In this document: piece by piece, positions 9,033 to 19,014 of the stretch
How the letters are laid out: the number at the start of each line of letters is the position of its first letter
How positions within the stretch are numbered: position 1 is the first letter of the stretch
Assembly (NCBI GenBank): GCA_033557465.1
Contig: CM066033.1
Span: 1,244,975,523 to 1,245,039,522 of the forward strand
Source: Ichthyophis bannanicus
Taxonomy: Eukaryota > Chordata > Amphibia > Gymnophiona > Ichthyophiidae
DNA: 64,000 nucleotides
Direction of reading: 5' to 3'
Made by a program: the position numbers and the translations under genes
The notes under the pieces: generated by a model
The model's database searches: none
What the model was told of the DNA's origin: nothing
What the model saw: only the letters and a program-made list of their open reading frames with translations

Positions 9033-10953
9033 CTCCCATCTAGAGAACTTGGCCTTCCTGGCCCTGAACGGGCCAGAGCCTTCCACCATCCCAGGAAGGT
9101 TGTGTCATTTTGCCCCCAGATGGGGGCAGATAACAGCAGAACAATGGATTCTTTCCATCGTAAGGGAGGGGTACAAGCTTCATTTCTTCAACATGCCCTC
9201 TCCTACAGTGGTAAGACAGTTCAATTCTCAAGCGTCACTCAGCGCTCAGTTGAGTCTAGAGGTCAATTTACTTCTTGCCCAGGGGGCAATAGAAGACGTA
9301 CCCATTTCCCAGCAGGGTACAGGGTTCTACTCCCCTTATTTCCTTATTCCAAAGAAAACAGGGGGACACAGACCCATTTTAGACCTCAGAGAACTGAACA
9401 AATTCCTGTTCAAAGAGAAATTTGATGATTTCTCTGGGAATTCTGCTGCCATACCTTCATAGTCAGGATTGGCTTTGTTCTCTAGATCTCAAGGATGCGT
9501 ACACTCATGTTCTCATCCATCCAACTCACAGAAGATTCCTTCGTTTTCTTTTTCAAGGAAAGCACTACCAATACAGGGTGTTTCCTTTTGGCCTGGCCTC
9601 TGCACCAAGGGTGTTCACGAAATCATGGCTGTAGTGGCAGCATTTCTCCACACTCTAGGAATATTCGTCTTCCCTTACTTAGACGACTGGCTCGTTCGAG
9701 CCCCATCAGACTCAGAGGCCAGAATTTCCCTAGCTTGCACAATGCGTATCCTCCAGTATTTAGGTCTGGTCATAAACATCCCAAAATCCAGCCTAACTCC
9801 TACTCAATCTCTAAAGTTTATAGGAGCTCTGCTGGATACCAGAAAAGCAAGGGCCTATCTTCCACAGGCTCGCTGCCTTCGCATTGTGCAGCTAGCCTCC
9901 CAAGCAGTCTTAAAAACTCATCTCACTGCTCGGGAAATGTTACAACTACTAGGCCACATGGCATCTACCGTGCACGTAGTTCCCTATGCTCGCCTCCATA
10001 TGAGAGCAGCCCAATGGACTCTATCCACTCAGTAGACTCAAGCATCAGGCTGCCTATCAGACAAAATAGCAAACACAAGTCAACTTATTTTGTCCCTACA
10101 ATGGTGGCAGTCAACCAAAAGGTTGTTGGTGGGGGCTCCTTTCCAGCAACCCCTACCCCAGGTCACTTTAACAACAGACGCCTCACAGTTGGTTTGGGGA
10201 GCTCATCTGCAAGATCTCTCTACCCAAGGCACCTGGTCTCCACAGGAGACCTACTTACATATCAATCTCCTAGAACTCAGAGCAATCTTTCTTGCTCTTC
10301 GAGTGTTCCTTACCCAGCTCATCTACAAGACAGTCCTAATTCAGATGGACAATTAAGTAGCTATGTTCTATCTGAACAAGGAGGGGGGAACAGGCTCTCT
10401 GTCACTTTGCAACGAAACTTTGCGACTATGGGCCCTCGCCAGAGAGCATCAGATTCATCTCCTTGCGGTGTATCTGCCAGGCATTCACAACTCTTGGGCA
10501 GACAGACTCAGTCGAGTTCTGCTTCCACACGAATGGTCTCTCCATGCATACCAGGTAGTGAAAATTTTTCAAATTTGGGGAACTCCAGACATAGACCTCT
10601 TCGCAAGTCCGTTGAATGCCAAACCTCCCTGGTTCTGTTCCAGAATTCCGGCTCAGGGATCTAAGGCCAGGGATGCTTTCCTCCTCCATTGGGGTCAGGA
10701 CTTCCTATATGCCTTTCCACCCATTCCCCTAATTCCCAAGACCCTATTCAAGCTTCAGAGAGACAAGGGCTGCATGATTCTCATAGCTCCACATTGGCCT
10801 CGGCAGGTGTGGTACCCTCTGCTTCTACATCTCTCTCAAGCCCCATCTCTGGAGTTAGGATCTGCTCCAGATCTCCTGTCTCAGGAGGACGGGATGTTGT
10901 GGCATCCCTATCCCCACTCCCTGCATCTCAGGGCCTGGTTGCTGAGAGCTTAG
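9033..10953 (+). pseudogene. RT / RNase H / methyltransferase pseudogene of B1
   Basis: RT: FLIPKKTGGHRPILDLRELN (9340-9400), SLDLKDAYTHVLIHPTHRRF (about 9481-9540), VFPFGLASAPRVFTK (9580-9624), then YLDDW at about 9677-9691 with both aspartates present. RNase H: LTTDASQLVWGAHL (about 10168-10210) and LLELRAIFLAL (about 10266-10300); its TDNQ motif reads MDN-stop near 10348. Methyltransferase: IDLFASPLNAKPPWFCSR (about 10590-10645) and YAFPPIPLIPKTLFKLQ (10708-10760), then LIAPHWPRQVWYPLLL (about 10777-10826). At least three frameshifts separate the parts. Confidence 0.85.
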
Positions 10954-11153
10954 ACCTTCATGGTCTTAACCTTTCTTAACAAGTAAGGGATGTCCTTTTT
11001 GCTTCCAGGAAACCTTCCACAAGACGTTCTTATGCTTTCAAGTGGAAAAGGTTTTCCATATGGTGTTCGCAGAAGGGTCTTCACCCCTCTGCGATACCTC
11101 TGGAATCATTACTGGAATATCTCCTTCATTTATCCAATGCAGGACTTAAGACT

Positions 11154-12483
11154 TGTGATGAGGGGAGCTCTGCTGAGCCCATGGAAATAGAGGAAAATTG
11201 TAAATATACCTTTAAGGAGAGAGACAGGCAGGGAATTCACAGCTTTCAGAGTGCAGGTAAAGGGAGAAAACACGCAGTCACTGAAGTCAGGCCACACCCA
11301 AGCTCTGCTAACCTAAGTGCAGGCTTGGAGGGTAATGAAAAACACCTGAGTAGGAAGCAGTGTACGCTAGTTAAGAAACAGCCTTATAAACCCAGGGGAG
11401 GAAAGGGAAAGGAGCCAGCACCGGGGAGCAGAAAGGAGATCACCGGGGAGGAGAACGGTGAAGATTTCGGTGAGGAGCTCAGCAGTGAAAGTAGCAGCCA
11501 TAAAGAAAGCCAAGCTTACAGGAGGAGGGCTGTTAGTCCTGAAGCCAGCCGATGTGTCGCTAGGAGAATTGCTGACGAGGGTCAGGCTGCAGTTCAAACG
11601 GTACGTAGACCAGCTCAAAGAGTTCAGGCTGCCAAAAGGTGGTGGACAAACTCACAGCTAGAAGTAACCAGAACCCAGTTTGTTGGAAAGAACCAGGGCT
11701 GAACAAGTTAGAAGAACTGAGACAGTTGATCCAGAGAAGGAATCCTCACATTCCAGGTACAAACGTTCCTTATTGTGAAGAGCACCTGTGGAGAGAAGTC
11801 CAGGAGCTCTTACAGAGCATTAAGCCAGAAACAGTTCCTGAAAGCTCAGAGTCAGACGTACATGCTGTAGAGCAGGAAGAGATGCAGGTAGACTGTCCTG
11901 AGCAGGATTCTATAACTGAGGAATTAGCAATGGACTGTTCATTGTGCCAGAAGGCAGATTGAAAGCTTTCTGATAAAAAGTCCTTAACCAAGAAAGCACT
12001 GAAGAAACAGGGTGAGTTAACCTATCTGGGTTAATGCTACGAACCGCTTCTAATAAGAAAGGATACTTGCATAATTTGTATTTGAATTACTAAAGAAGCA
12101 GAAGATAAAAAAAAAAGGACATTTTGCTTTGCTTGAAGGAAGAAGCTATGTTTTGTTTGCTGAAAGTTTGATGAAAACAGCTACACGTGTTAAAAGGCTT
12201 ATGAAGCAGTTTCAGTTCTAGTTTGTGTATAATTTCCTGATGCTATTGCTTGGAGAAGAATCCTAACGTTTGTGTTGAGCCTTAGTGCTTTTGGGGAAGA
12301 TAAATAAATTTCTTGTTTGCCTTTAAAAAAAAAACCCATCGGTTTCACACTACTGTCTTTAAATAAGGAGAAACAACTACAAGTCCCAGAAGTCCAAGCT
12401 GTGGACAAGAATAGTATAATTCTTTAAGGACTAACATTGGCAGCCCTGCATCTAGGCCTTTGGCCCAGGCTAGGGTGACGACA
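11154..12483 (+). mobile_element. LE1: unrecognised 1.3-kb TG...CA element with 4-bp target duplication
   Basis: Comparison with B2 (around 31233-31260) shows B1 is interrupted exactly here. The insert runs TGTGATGAGGGG ... GGGTGACGACA, 1330 bp, flanked by GACT (11150-11153, 12484-12487). It holds a basic, Ser/Lys/Arg-rich reading frame (11181-11962) and an AATAAATTTCTTG block near 12303. LE2 at 13729-15024 is a second, diverged copy. TG...CA ends, a short duplication and a polyadenylation-like signal near the 3' end fit a solo LTR whose U3 carries an ORF; a Ginger-type DNA transposon (also TGT...ACA, 4-bp duplication) or a non-autonomous terminal-repeat element are alternatives. Confidence 0.78.
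11181..11962 (+). pseudogene. Basic ORF of LE1 (function unknown)
   Basis: About 155 codons in one frame from ATG 11181, then a shift near 11650 into a second frame that ends at 11962. Features: FQSA and RPHPSSA motifs near 11240-11320, an NEKHL motif near 11335, a long Lys/Glu/Ser-rich middle, a W-x-E segment followed by KPE near 11790-11835 and a closing MDCS at about 11932-11943. The LE2 frame has RPHPAS, NEKHL, W-x-E, LKPD and MDCS in the same order, so the protein was conserved at family level. Highly charged composition would fit nucleic-acid binding (gag-like), but no domain is recognised. Confidence 0.5.
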
Positions 12484-13424
12484 GACTAACTCAGTAAGAG
12501 TCCATTTAAGTGCTATTTCAGCTTCTTTAAAGCCTCTAAATGGTCAGCCTATTTCCTCTCATAGCGAGATTTATGAGGGGCCTTCTTCTAATTAAGCCTC
12601 CCATTAGGCCACCTCCAGTGGCATGGGACCTGAATTTGGTTCTGGGCAGCTCATGAAGCCGCCCTTTGAACCTTTAGCTACTACTTCCTTGAAATTCATT
12701 TCCTGGAAAGTTATCTTTCTCATTGCAATCACATCAGCACGTCGCATCAGTGAATTGCAAGCATTAGTTGCTGATCCTCCTTACACGAGGTTCCATCATG
12801 ATAAGGTAGTCCTTAGGACTCATCCACACTTTATGCCAAAGGTGGTCTCGCCTTTTCATTTAAACCAGGCGGTTTACCTGCCTGTATTTTTTCCAAGGCC
12901 TCGTGCTTCAAATGCAGAAAGGAATCTTCATACTTTGGACTGTAAAAGAGCGCTTGCCTTTTACTTACAAAGGACACAGCAACATAGAAGGTCTTCCCAG
13001 CTCTTTGTTGCTTTTGATCCTTCTCATTTGGGACTTCCAGTCTCCAAGAGAACATTATCCAACTGAATTGCACAGTGTATTTCTTTTGCCTATCAGAGTA
13101 AGAACCTCTTTCTGGAAGGCCATGTTACAGCTCACAATGTGAGAGCCATGGCAGCCTTAATGGCTCATTTATACTCTGTCTATTGACGACATCTGTCAAG
13201 CAGCTACTTGGGTCTCGGTTCATACCTTCACAGCCCATTACTGCTTAGACAAGGACTCCCGCCGGGATGCCTTGTTTGGTCAGGCTGTTCTACAGCACCT
13301 GTTCCATACTTAATCAACTCCTACCCACATTTCCTGGTAGGATGCCAGAGATCCATGGGGGGAAGTGGAGCCCTTTTCACAGGGGCACACAACTTCTGGG
13401 GTCTCTCCCTGGCATCTGTAGCTA

Positions 13425-13545
13425 AGGAGTCCCCATATGTGAAGACTACATTCGTGCTTGTTCCTGGAGATAGCTTAGTTACTCACCTGTAACAGGTGAT
13501 CTCCAGGAACAGCAGGAATTTCGTCTTCACAACTCACCCACCTCC
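13425..13545 (+). repeat. Internal complementary region of B1
   Basis: CATATGTGAAGACTACATTC...GTTCCTGGAGAT (reverse complement of the left terminus at 6504-6545) is followed by AGTTACTCACCTGTAACAGG...AGCAGGAATTTCGTC (reverse complement of the right terminus at 15031-15085). The two arms abut, recording the end-to-end junction. Confidence 0.85.
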
Positions 13546-13598
13546 CCTAGGAGTTGTATCTCTCGTCTCTTTTCTTTCCCTCTCTCAGCTTTAAAACT

Positions 13599-13728
13599 CA
13601 ACTGGAGAGAGGCAGTTGGGAAAGGCGGGAAGGCATCACGCAGGCGCTGTGGGATGCTCCCAAAAGCTTTATAATTGGACGCTGGGGAGCGTTCCTTCGT
13701 AGGCTCCGTCGGTACCGACGATACCCAT
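13599..13728 (+). repeat. Right inverted terminal repeat of B1, inner part
   Basis: Reverse complement of 6504-6668, interrupted by LE2 after ACCCAT; the outer part (CATATGTGAAGAC to TAACTATGCTT) lies at 15025-15090. Contains the perfect palindrome GTCGGTACCGAC at 13708-13719. Confidence 0.87.
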
Positions 13729-15024
13729 TGTGGCGCTGCACCCTGTATAGGCGGTTGCCTATAAAGAGCACTGCGTGCCAACTGTTCTTGTTAAACTGAC
13801 TTATTACCAGAGCAAATGCTGCTCTATTTTTTAGTTGTGGTTAATAAGCAGTCCGAGTAGTTTTAGGCAATTCACAGGAAATTTATTAATTTTCTTTTGT
13901 ATCATCAGACTTTAGCAAAGTAAATCTTCTTTAGAACATGAACAAGGTATAACAGAAACAACAATGAACTCAAGTAGCTTTCTTCAGCATACAGGACTAA
14001 TGCTTCAAACAGTGTTAAGCAAAACACATTTGTAATCCTTTCCTTTTGCTTTCAGCATTCAAAAACCTCAGAGCATTTATCATAGTTCTGAATTTTCTCT
14101 TTGGCTAGCAATTCAGCTTTTCCCCTTTATGAAACATAAGCTGTTGAGCAATCCATTAGAGACTCTGTATCCTGCTCCAATCCAGTTAACTCTATCTCCA
14201 TGTCTTCAGTTTCACCCTGAAACAGCTCTGAGTCTTTATCTGCACAATCAGGTTTCAATCGTGGCATTAGCTTAAACATTTCATCCCAGGGATTCCCTTT
14301 TCTCCCTTCAGGTTTCTTATATGAGCTGCACGGCTTTGTATTTCTGGGCAAGACACTCACAGGTTTCTGCTGTCTTCCCTGGCTTCTAGGAACAAACTTT
14401 CTCTCAGGCTTTCTAGAAGGATAAATCTCTCCTTCTGAATTCTCAGCAGCCTCACTGCTATCTGAGCTGTATTCTACAATTCTCCCAGAGTTTGGGTTCC
14501 TATCTTCACAAGGGCTTGCAAATTCTGTACAGCTGTCTCTGGTAGAAGAGCTGCTGTTAGAATCCCTTCTGTGCCGAAGCTCAGACTTTCTCTGCCATTC
14601 TCCAGAGCCTCTGGTCAGACTCCTCAGTCTTTCTCTCCTAGACTGTCCAATCTGCCGGGACTCTCTTGGCTTTGGCTTCTTGCCTCTCTGCCGTGACTCC
14701 CATGTTTGCCTTGTCCAAGACTCCCGTCTTGACTCTTCTCCTTCTGTTCCTTCCTCTGCTTCTCTCTCTCTCTGCCTTTGATCCTGAGAGCTTAAATGTT
14801 TGTGTGAGACCCGTTTCCTTGCCCCATCCCCCCAGGTGTTTCTCATTTGCACTCTGTGTTGCCATGGAGGCAGGGTGTGGTCTGTACTCAGCACTCTCAA
14901 TCATGTGGCTTTGCTCTCTAGGTGCTGATTTAAATGAATGCCTGCCTGAGCCATGCTTTAGCTCAGAAGAAAAAGTTTTAAAGCCAGCCCTTTTTCTATG
15001 CTTGTCAGAAGCCTCATTACCACA
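13729..15024 (-). mobile_element. LE2: second copy of the LE element, in the right ITR of B1
   Basis: The B1 right ITR is split between ACCCAT and CATATG. The insert is 1296 bp, with CCAT duplicated at 13725-13728 and 15025-15028. Read on the minus strand it starts TGTGGTAATGAGG and ends GCAGCGCCACA. It shares with LE1 the end motifs, length, ORF order and an AATAAATTTCCTG block (near 13888-13900 on the plus strand as complement) about 160 bp from its 3' end. Confidence 0.8.
14127..15020 (-). pseudogene. Basic ORF of LE2 (function unknown)
   Basis: Two overlapping minus-strand frames joined by a shift around 14700-14790. The upstream part carries RPHPAS and NEKHL motifs. The larger downstream part (to the stop at 14127) is an Arg/Ser/Glu-rich chain with an SR-like middle, then W-x-E, LKPD and a terminal MDCS motif followed by a few residues. 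Same order as in LE1. No recognised domain; charged composition hints at an RNA/DNA-binding or gag-like role, which is inference. Confidence 0.5.
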
Positions 15025-15090
15025 CCATATGTGAAGACTAAATTCCTGCTGTTCCCGGAGATCACCTGTTACAGGTGAGTAACTATGCTT

Positions 15091-15304
15091 TACACTAGTA
15101 AAACATTTTGACAGTGACTTAATGATCCCTTCTTTCCCCCCTTTACTTCCACCCATCAACAGACTCAGGCAGTTACAAACCAAAGTACAATATTAAACTT
15201 TCAGTTGTCTCTATTCTTCCCCCCTCTGTCCCTTTAGTGTCCACCCCTCTCCCCAACTCATCTTCCTTCTCATTTCACACATACCTAGGAACTTCTACAA
15301 TAAG
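15091..15304. other. Spacer, possibly L1 3' untranslated region
   Basis: Pyrimidine-rich plus strand with no ORF. It follows the 3' (left) end of the minus-strand L1 fragment and abuts the end of B1. Confidence 0.35.
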
Positions 15305-16452
15305 TTATTGGTCCTCTGGGGATTTCTTTAGCCAGGCTTTATAGGGCTCCCACATCTTTTCAAACTGGGGAATTTGACGTTGTCGCATAGCCATTAGCTC
15401 AGCCATCCTATATATGCACTTGAGTTTAGCTTTGACCAGTTCTATTTTCTGGACCTCCTTTCTCCTCCACCCTTGGGCTATAGTCAAGCGTGTTGCTATA
15501 TACACGTTACCTAGTCCACCCTCCCAGGGACATTTCTGCTCCCTCTTCGCAGAACCGAGCAGAGCCATCCCTGGGGGTGGGGCCAGTGGGTAGCCCTGTA
15601 TCTGAGAGACCAGGGCAAACATCTGCCCCCAAATTGTCTGAACACCCGGACAGTCCTACCACACATGCATATACGTACTCTCTGCTCCGCATCCCCTCCA
15701 GCAAAGGCCATCCTCTTCCTTCATCTGTTTCATCCTCCTGGGGGTGTAATACCAACTATAGAATACCTTGTAATTATTTTCCAGAAGGTATGTCGCATGC
15801 TGTCCCCGATATAATCCTTGGATGACTCGGGACCATGCCCCCTGCTCCCATTATCCCCCCATGTCCGCTTCCCATTGAGCTTGATGACTTGGCAATACTA
15901 GGCTCCTTACTCCCCAATATTTTATAAGGCTTGGAAAGGCACCCCTTCATAGATTTCCTCAAAAAGAGCGACTCTCTCACTCCAGGTTCCCTCCTGGCCC
16001 CTCTCTGCTTCCCGTCCCTAATAAAATGACAAATTTGGTGGTAGTGTAGCCTATCACATTCATCCAGTTGATATTCCTTCTTCAGCACATTAAACAGATG
16101 TATCCCCTCCTTGCCATAAAATTGGCCCATTGCCCGAATCCCTTTATCCTCCCATATCTTAAATCTTTGGTCCAATACCCCCGGCTTGTACAACGGATTA
16201 AATCGCAAAGGGGTAAGAGCAAAAATCATCTGATTCCCAAAATGTTTCCTGCCCTCTTTCTCCCAGATTCGCAGTGTCAACTGTGACCACTGTTTGGAGA
16301 CCCTAGTATGCCCTATTGTACCCCCAACCTCCACAATAAATATCTTAGTGGGCAAGCTCCCACCTCAGCTTTCTCAATCAATACCATTCCTACCAGAGAC
16401 AAAACTGCCATTCGACCTCTGCCCTAATTTCGGCCACATAATAGTACCATTT
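15305..16452 (-). pseudogene. L1-like ORF2 C-terminal fragment
   Basis: Minus-strand frames read FNPLYKPGVLDQRFKIWEDK (about 16195-16140), an LHYHQICHFI block (about 16055-16025), a KVFYSWYYTPRRM segment (about 15775-15735) and LCWRGCGAESTYVCVVGLSG (about 15720-15660), then a basic tail ending at 15305. The YTPxR ... CWR-C ... GT order is typical of the region downstream of RT in L1 ORF2, ending in the Cys-rich domain. Several frameshifts and stops. It is cut on its right by B6 at 16453; another L1 ORF2 piece of the same strand lies beyond the B nest at 32785-33540 and may be the other half. Confidence 0.82.
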
Positions 16453-16674
16453 GATCTCCAGGAACAAGCAGGAATGTAGTCATCACATAAGGGTATCGTC
16501 GGTACCAACGGAGCCCGCGCGGGAATGCTCCCCAGCGTCCAATTAAAACGCTTTTGGAAGCATCCCACAGCGCCTGCGTGCTGCCTTCCTGCCTTTCCCA
16601 ACTGCTTCTCTCCAGTTCTTCTTTTTCCACGGAGCCAGCAGGTCATGTTCCTGTCACCGCAGAATTATTTATTT
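16453..16674 (+). mobile_element. Left end of a family-B DIRS copy (B6), cut by C1
   Basis: GATCTCCAGGAACAAGCAGG at 16453 through CTGTCACCGCAGAATTATTT: the complete left ITR (to about 16617) and start of the 5' untranslated region of family B. Family C then begins abruptly near 16675. The rest of this copy is probably B2 (27587-32574), on the far side of C1 and the retrovirus-like block. Confidence 0.85.
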
Positions 16675-17087
16675 TTTCTCCTTGACCATGCAGGAAATCA
16701 GTCCTCACATATGGGTGTCATCGGCGCCGATGAAGCCCCAGGGGAGCATTTCCCCAGCTTTACATGAAAGCCTTTGGGAATGCAGGCACGCATGCGCAGT
16801 TCCCTTCCCGCCTAAAGGTGCCATCTTACCTGTCTCTTTTTTTCCGTGAAGCCCACTGGACGTGTGTCCTGTTCTCCCGGTTAACAGTAGATTTTTTTCA
16901 GCGATTATCGCTATTTTTTCTTCCGGTTCGACGCCGGTTCCCCTCCCGCCGGATTCGGTACACCGGTATCGAGCCCGATTCTTCCTTTTCGGTTTTTGCC
17001 CTTTGTGGCTGGCGTTCGCGTCCTTTTTTCACTTTTTCCCTGGAAGGCCGGTCTTTTGACCTCGCGGGGACTCTTTTTTTTTCCCAG

Positions 17088-19014
17088 ATGGCTTCCAGTG
17101 GTTTTAAAAAGTGTGATCGGTGTAAGAAATTAATGTCTCTCACTGACACACACGACTGCTGCCTTAGGTGCCTCGGCCCGGATCATGACCCTAAGTCGTG
17201 CGGGCCCTGTGGGAAGATGTCTTCCAAGGCACTCCGAAGTCGACAGCAACAAAAAGAAAGGCTTTTCTCGGACTCGGCCTCAGGCCGGGCCCGGACCTTG
17301 CCTGAGGCCTCGACATCTCGGGATTCCGATCCCGAGCGCCGTCGAAGCTCCTCGGACAGGGGGTCCCCCGACCGGGAATGCAAGAGGAAGAAGCGGCTTG
17401 CGAGGGCGTTGTTGGAGGTCCCTGGCTCCTCGAGGGCCAGGTCTAAGACCCCCGATCGTTGTCCTGGACCCGTGGAACATGAGAAGCCTGCAAACGTTCC
17501 TCGCGTGGAACCGGAGTCTGCTGGACACGTAAGCCCCGTAGTCCTCGAGGACTGTCCTCCCAGGGAGCCGACGTCAGGCCCGGCGCCGCTGGGGCCCGAG
17601 TCGGTGGCTGCTGCATCTCCCGAGCTGAGTCTCAGGATGACAGCCTTGGAGAGCAGACTGTCTGCCTTCATGGAGCAGCAGCAGGCACTGATGGCCAGCC
17701 TGTCTGGCGCATCTGCCCCGACCACCGGGACATCGACTTCGAAGTCGGCCCTGGAGACCGAGCTGATACTCGAGTCCATCGTGGCTCGGAGTCGACCTTG
17801 GTCGCGGTCTCCCTCGACCTCCGGTTTGGGACCGAGGGCGTCGACGCCGGTGCCTCCGGCATCGGGGCGGGTGCTCCAGGGCCCTGCGGGGTCGGACCCT
17901 GACTCCTCTCCGGACGAGTCAGCTTGGGAGACGGAGGACGAGGAGTCTCCCGATACGTTCAAGACTCGGTGCATCCCTTCGGACTCACCGCAGTCTGAGC
18001 CCTGGAGTAGATCCCCCCCCGGAGGATACTCAGTTCCCGGAGTTCGTCCGGGATATGGCCGCTGCTTTGGCTATTCCGGTGGATCCCGAGGATCGAGCCT
18101 CGAGCTGAGGAGCTCGAGGCTCTACAGTATGACTCTCCTCCGAAGGAGGCCTTTTCTGTCCTGGTTCCTCCGATGCTGGAACGGCTCCTCTTCCGTATGT
18201 GGGAGGCACCGGCCTCGGCGCCGGTTCTCAGCAAGCGAGTCGACTCGATCTATCGACTCAGAAAGAGCCCTGGCTTTCAAAAGGCACAGCTACCACACCA
18301 TTCTATGGTTGTGGAATCGGCCATGCATCGTCTGAAGAGCCAGAAGATGCACTCTGCGGTGCCCCCTGGCAGGGAGGCCCAAAACCTCGATGGCGTCGGT
18401 AGAAAGTGCTTCCAGGGCTCGATGCTTGCTTGCCGTGTTCAGTCATACCAGCTGTACATGGGCATGTACTTGCGGGATCTGGCCAAGGAGTTGGCCGGGT
18501 TCTCTGCTGGACTCTCCGGGGAACCCTTGCAGAGATTTAAGTCCTTGTCCTTGGGGATTCGGGACTGCTCGAAGTTCATGTCCCGCGCCGCCTACGATGG
18601 CTTCAAGGCTTCGGCCCGAGTTGTGGCAGCCGGCAACGCGGCTCGACACCAGGCATGGCTGCAGTCATCGGACCTCGAGCCATGGGTTCAGGACAAGTTG
18701 GTCGATGTCCCTTGCCGAGGTGAAAACCTTTTTGGCAAGCCCATGACCGAGAAAGCCACTCAGCTCGAAACTGAGCACCTCACACTGACAAGGCTGTCTA
18801 GGAAGACCTCTGCCCCTTCTCATAAAAAGAAGGGCTCGGGTAAAAAGCCCTTTTACGCGAGGAAGGGCACTGCCTACAAACAGTACCCGCAATATCAGGC
18901 TGCCCAAGCTGCTCCCAGGGTCAGCAAGCCAATGGGCAGGGTAATGGGCCCCGTAGGCAGAGGACCCCCAAGCCTCCGGCCCCTGCTACCACTCAGCAGG
19001 GTGGGGGCTTTTGA
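17088..19014 (+). pseudogene. Gag pseudogene of C1
   Basis: ATG at 17088 (MASSGFKKCDRCKKLMSLT). The Cys/His module has the same spacing as in B1. A long Arg/Ser-rich then Pro/Ser/Glu-rich segment follows with no stop until an eight-C run at 18013-18020, where the frame is lost relative to C3; the conserved core resumes in another frame from about 18170 (MLERLLFRMWEAPAS, SPGFQKAQLPHHSMVVESAM). The tail is Lys/Gly/Gln-rich and closes at TTT TGA, 19009-19014. Otherwise well preserved, so a small number of indels separate it from a full Gag. Confidence 0.85.

Larger units (their letters stand above)
10954..13312 (+). pseudogene. Tyrosine recombinase pseudogene of B1, split by LE1
   Basis: N-terminal core-binding part (10985-11150) reads FASRKPSTRRSYAFKWKRF with frame changes, then is interrupted by LE1 at 11154-12483. 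The catalytic half continues to 13312: ITSARRISELQALVADPPYT (about 12730-12790; first Arg), PKVVSPFHLNQAVYLPVFFP (about 12835-12895), then a frameshifted HxxR box (AHNVRAMA, near 13131-13152) and tyrosine segment HYCLD (near 13238-13252). A stop in the last third (TAG/TGA frames near 13184) and the insertion disable it. Confidence 0.83.
6504..15090 (+). mobile_element. DIRS-like retrotransposon, family B, copy B1
   Basis: Left end ATCTCCAGGAACAAGCAGGA at 6504, right end GTAACTATGCTT near 15090. Contains gag, RT/RH/MT, YR, ICR and both ITRs, but is expanded by three insertions: a SINE-like element (8217-8477), LE1 (11154-12483) and LE2 (13729-15024). Without them the element would be about 5.7 kb, similar to C3. 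All genes are broken. No target duplication is seen, as expected for tyrosine-recombinase integration. Confidence 0.92.

Noticed and set aside
17183..17974. Long minus-strand ORF (263 codons) in C1 gag, and similar at 50330-50920
   Set aside because: They mirror the Ser/Arg/Pro-rich, GC-rich gag low-complexity region in antisense; no conserved motif and no conservation of the frame between C1 and C3.
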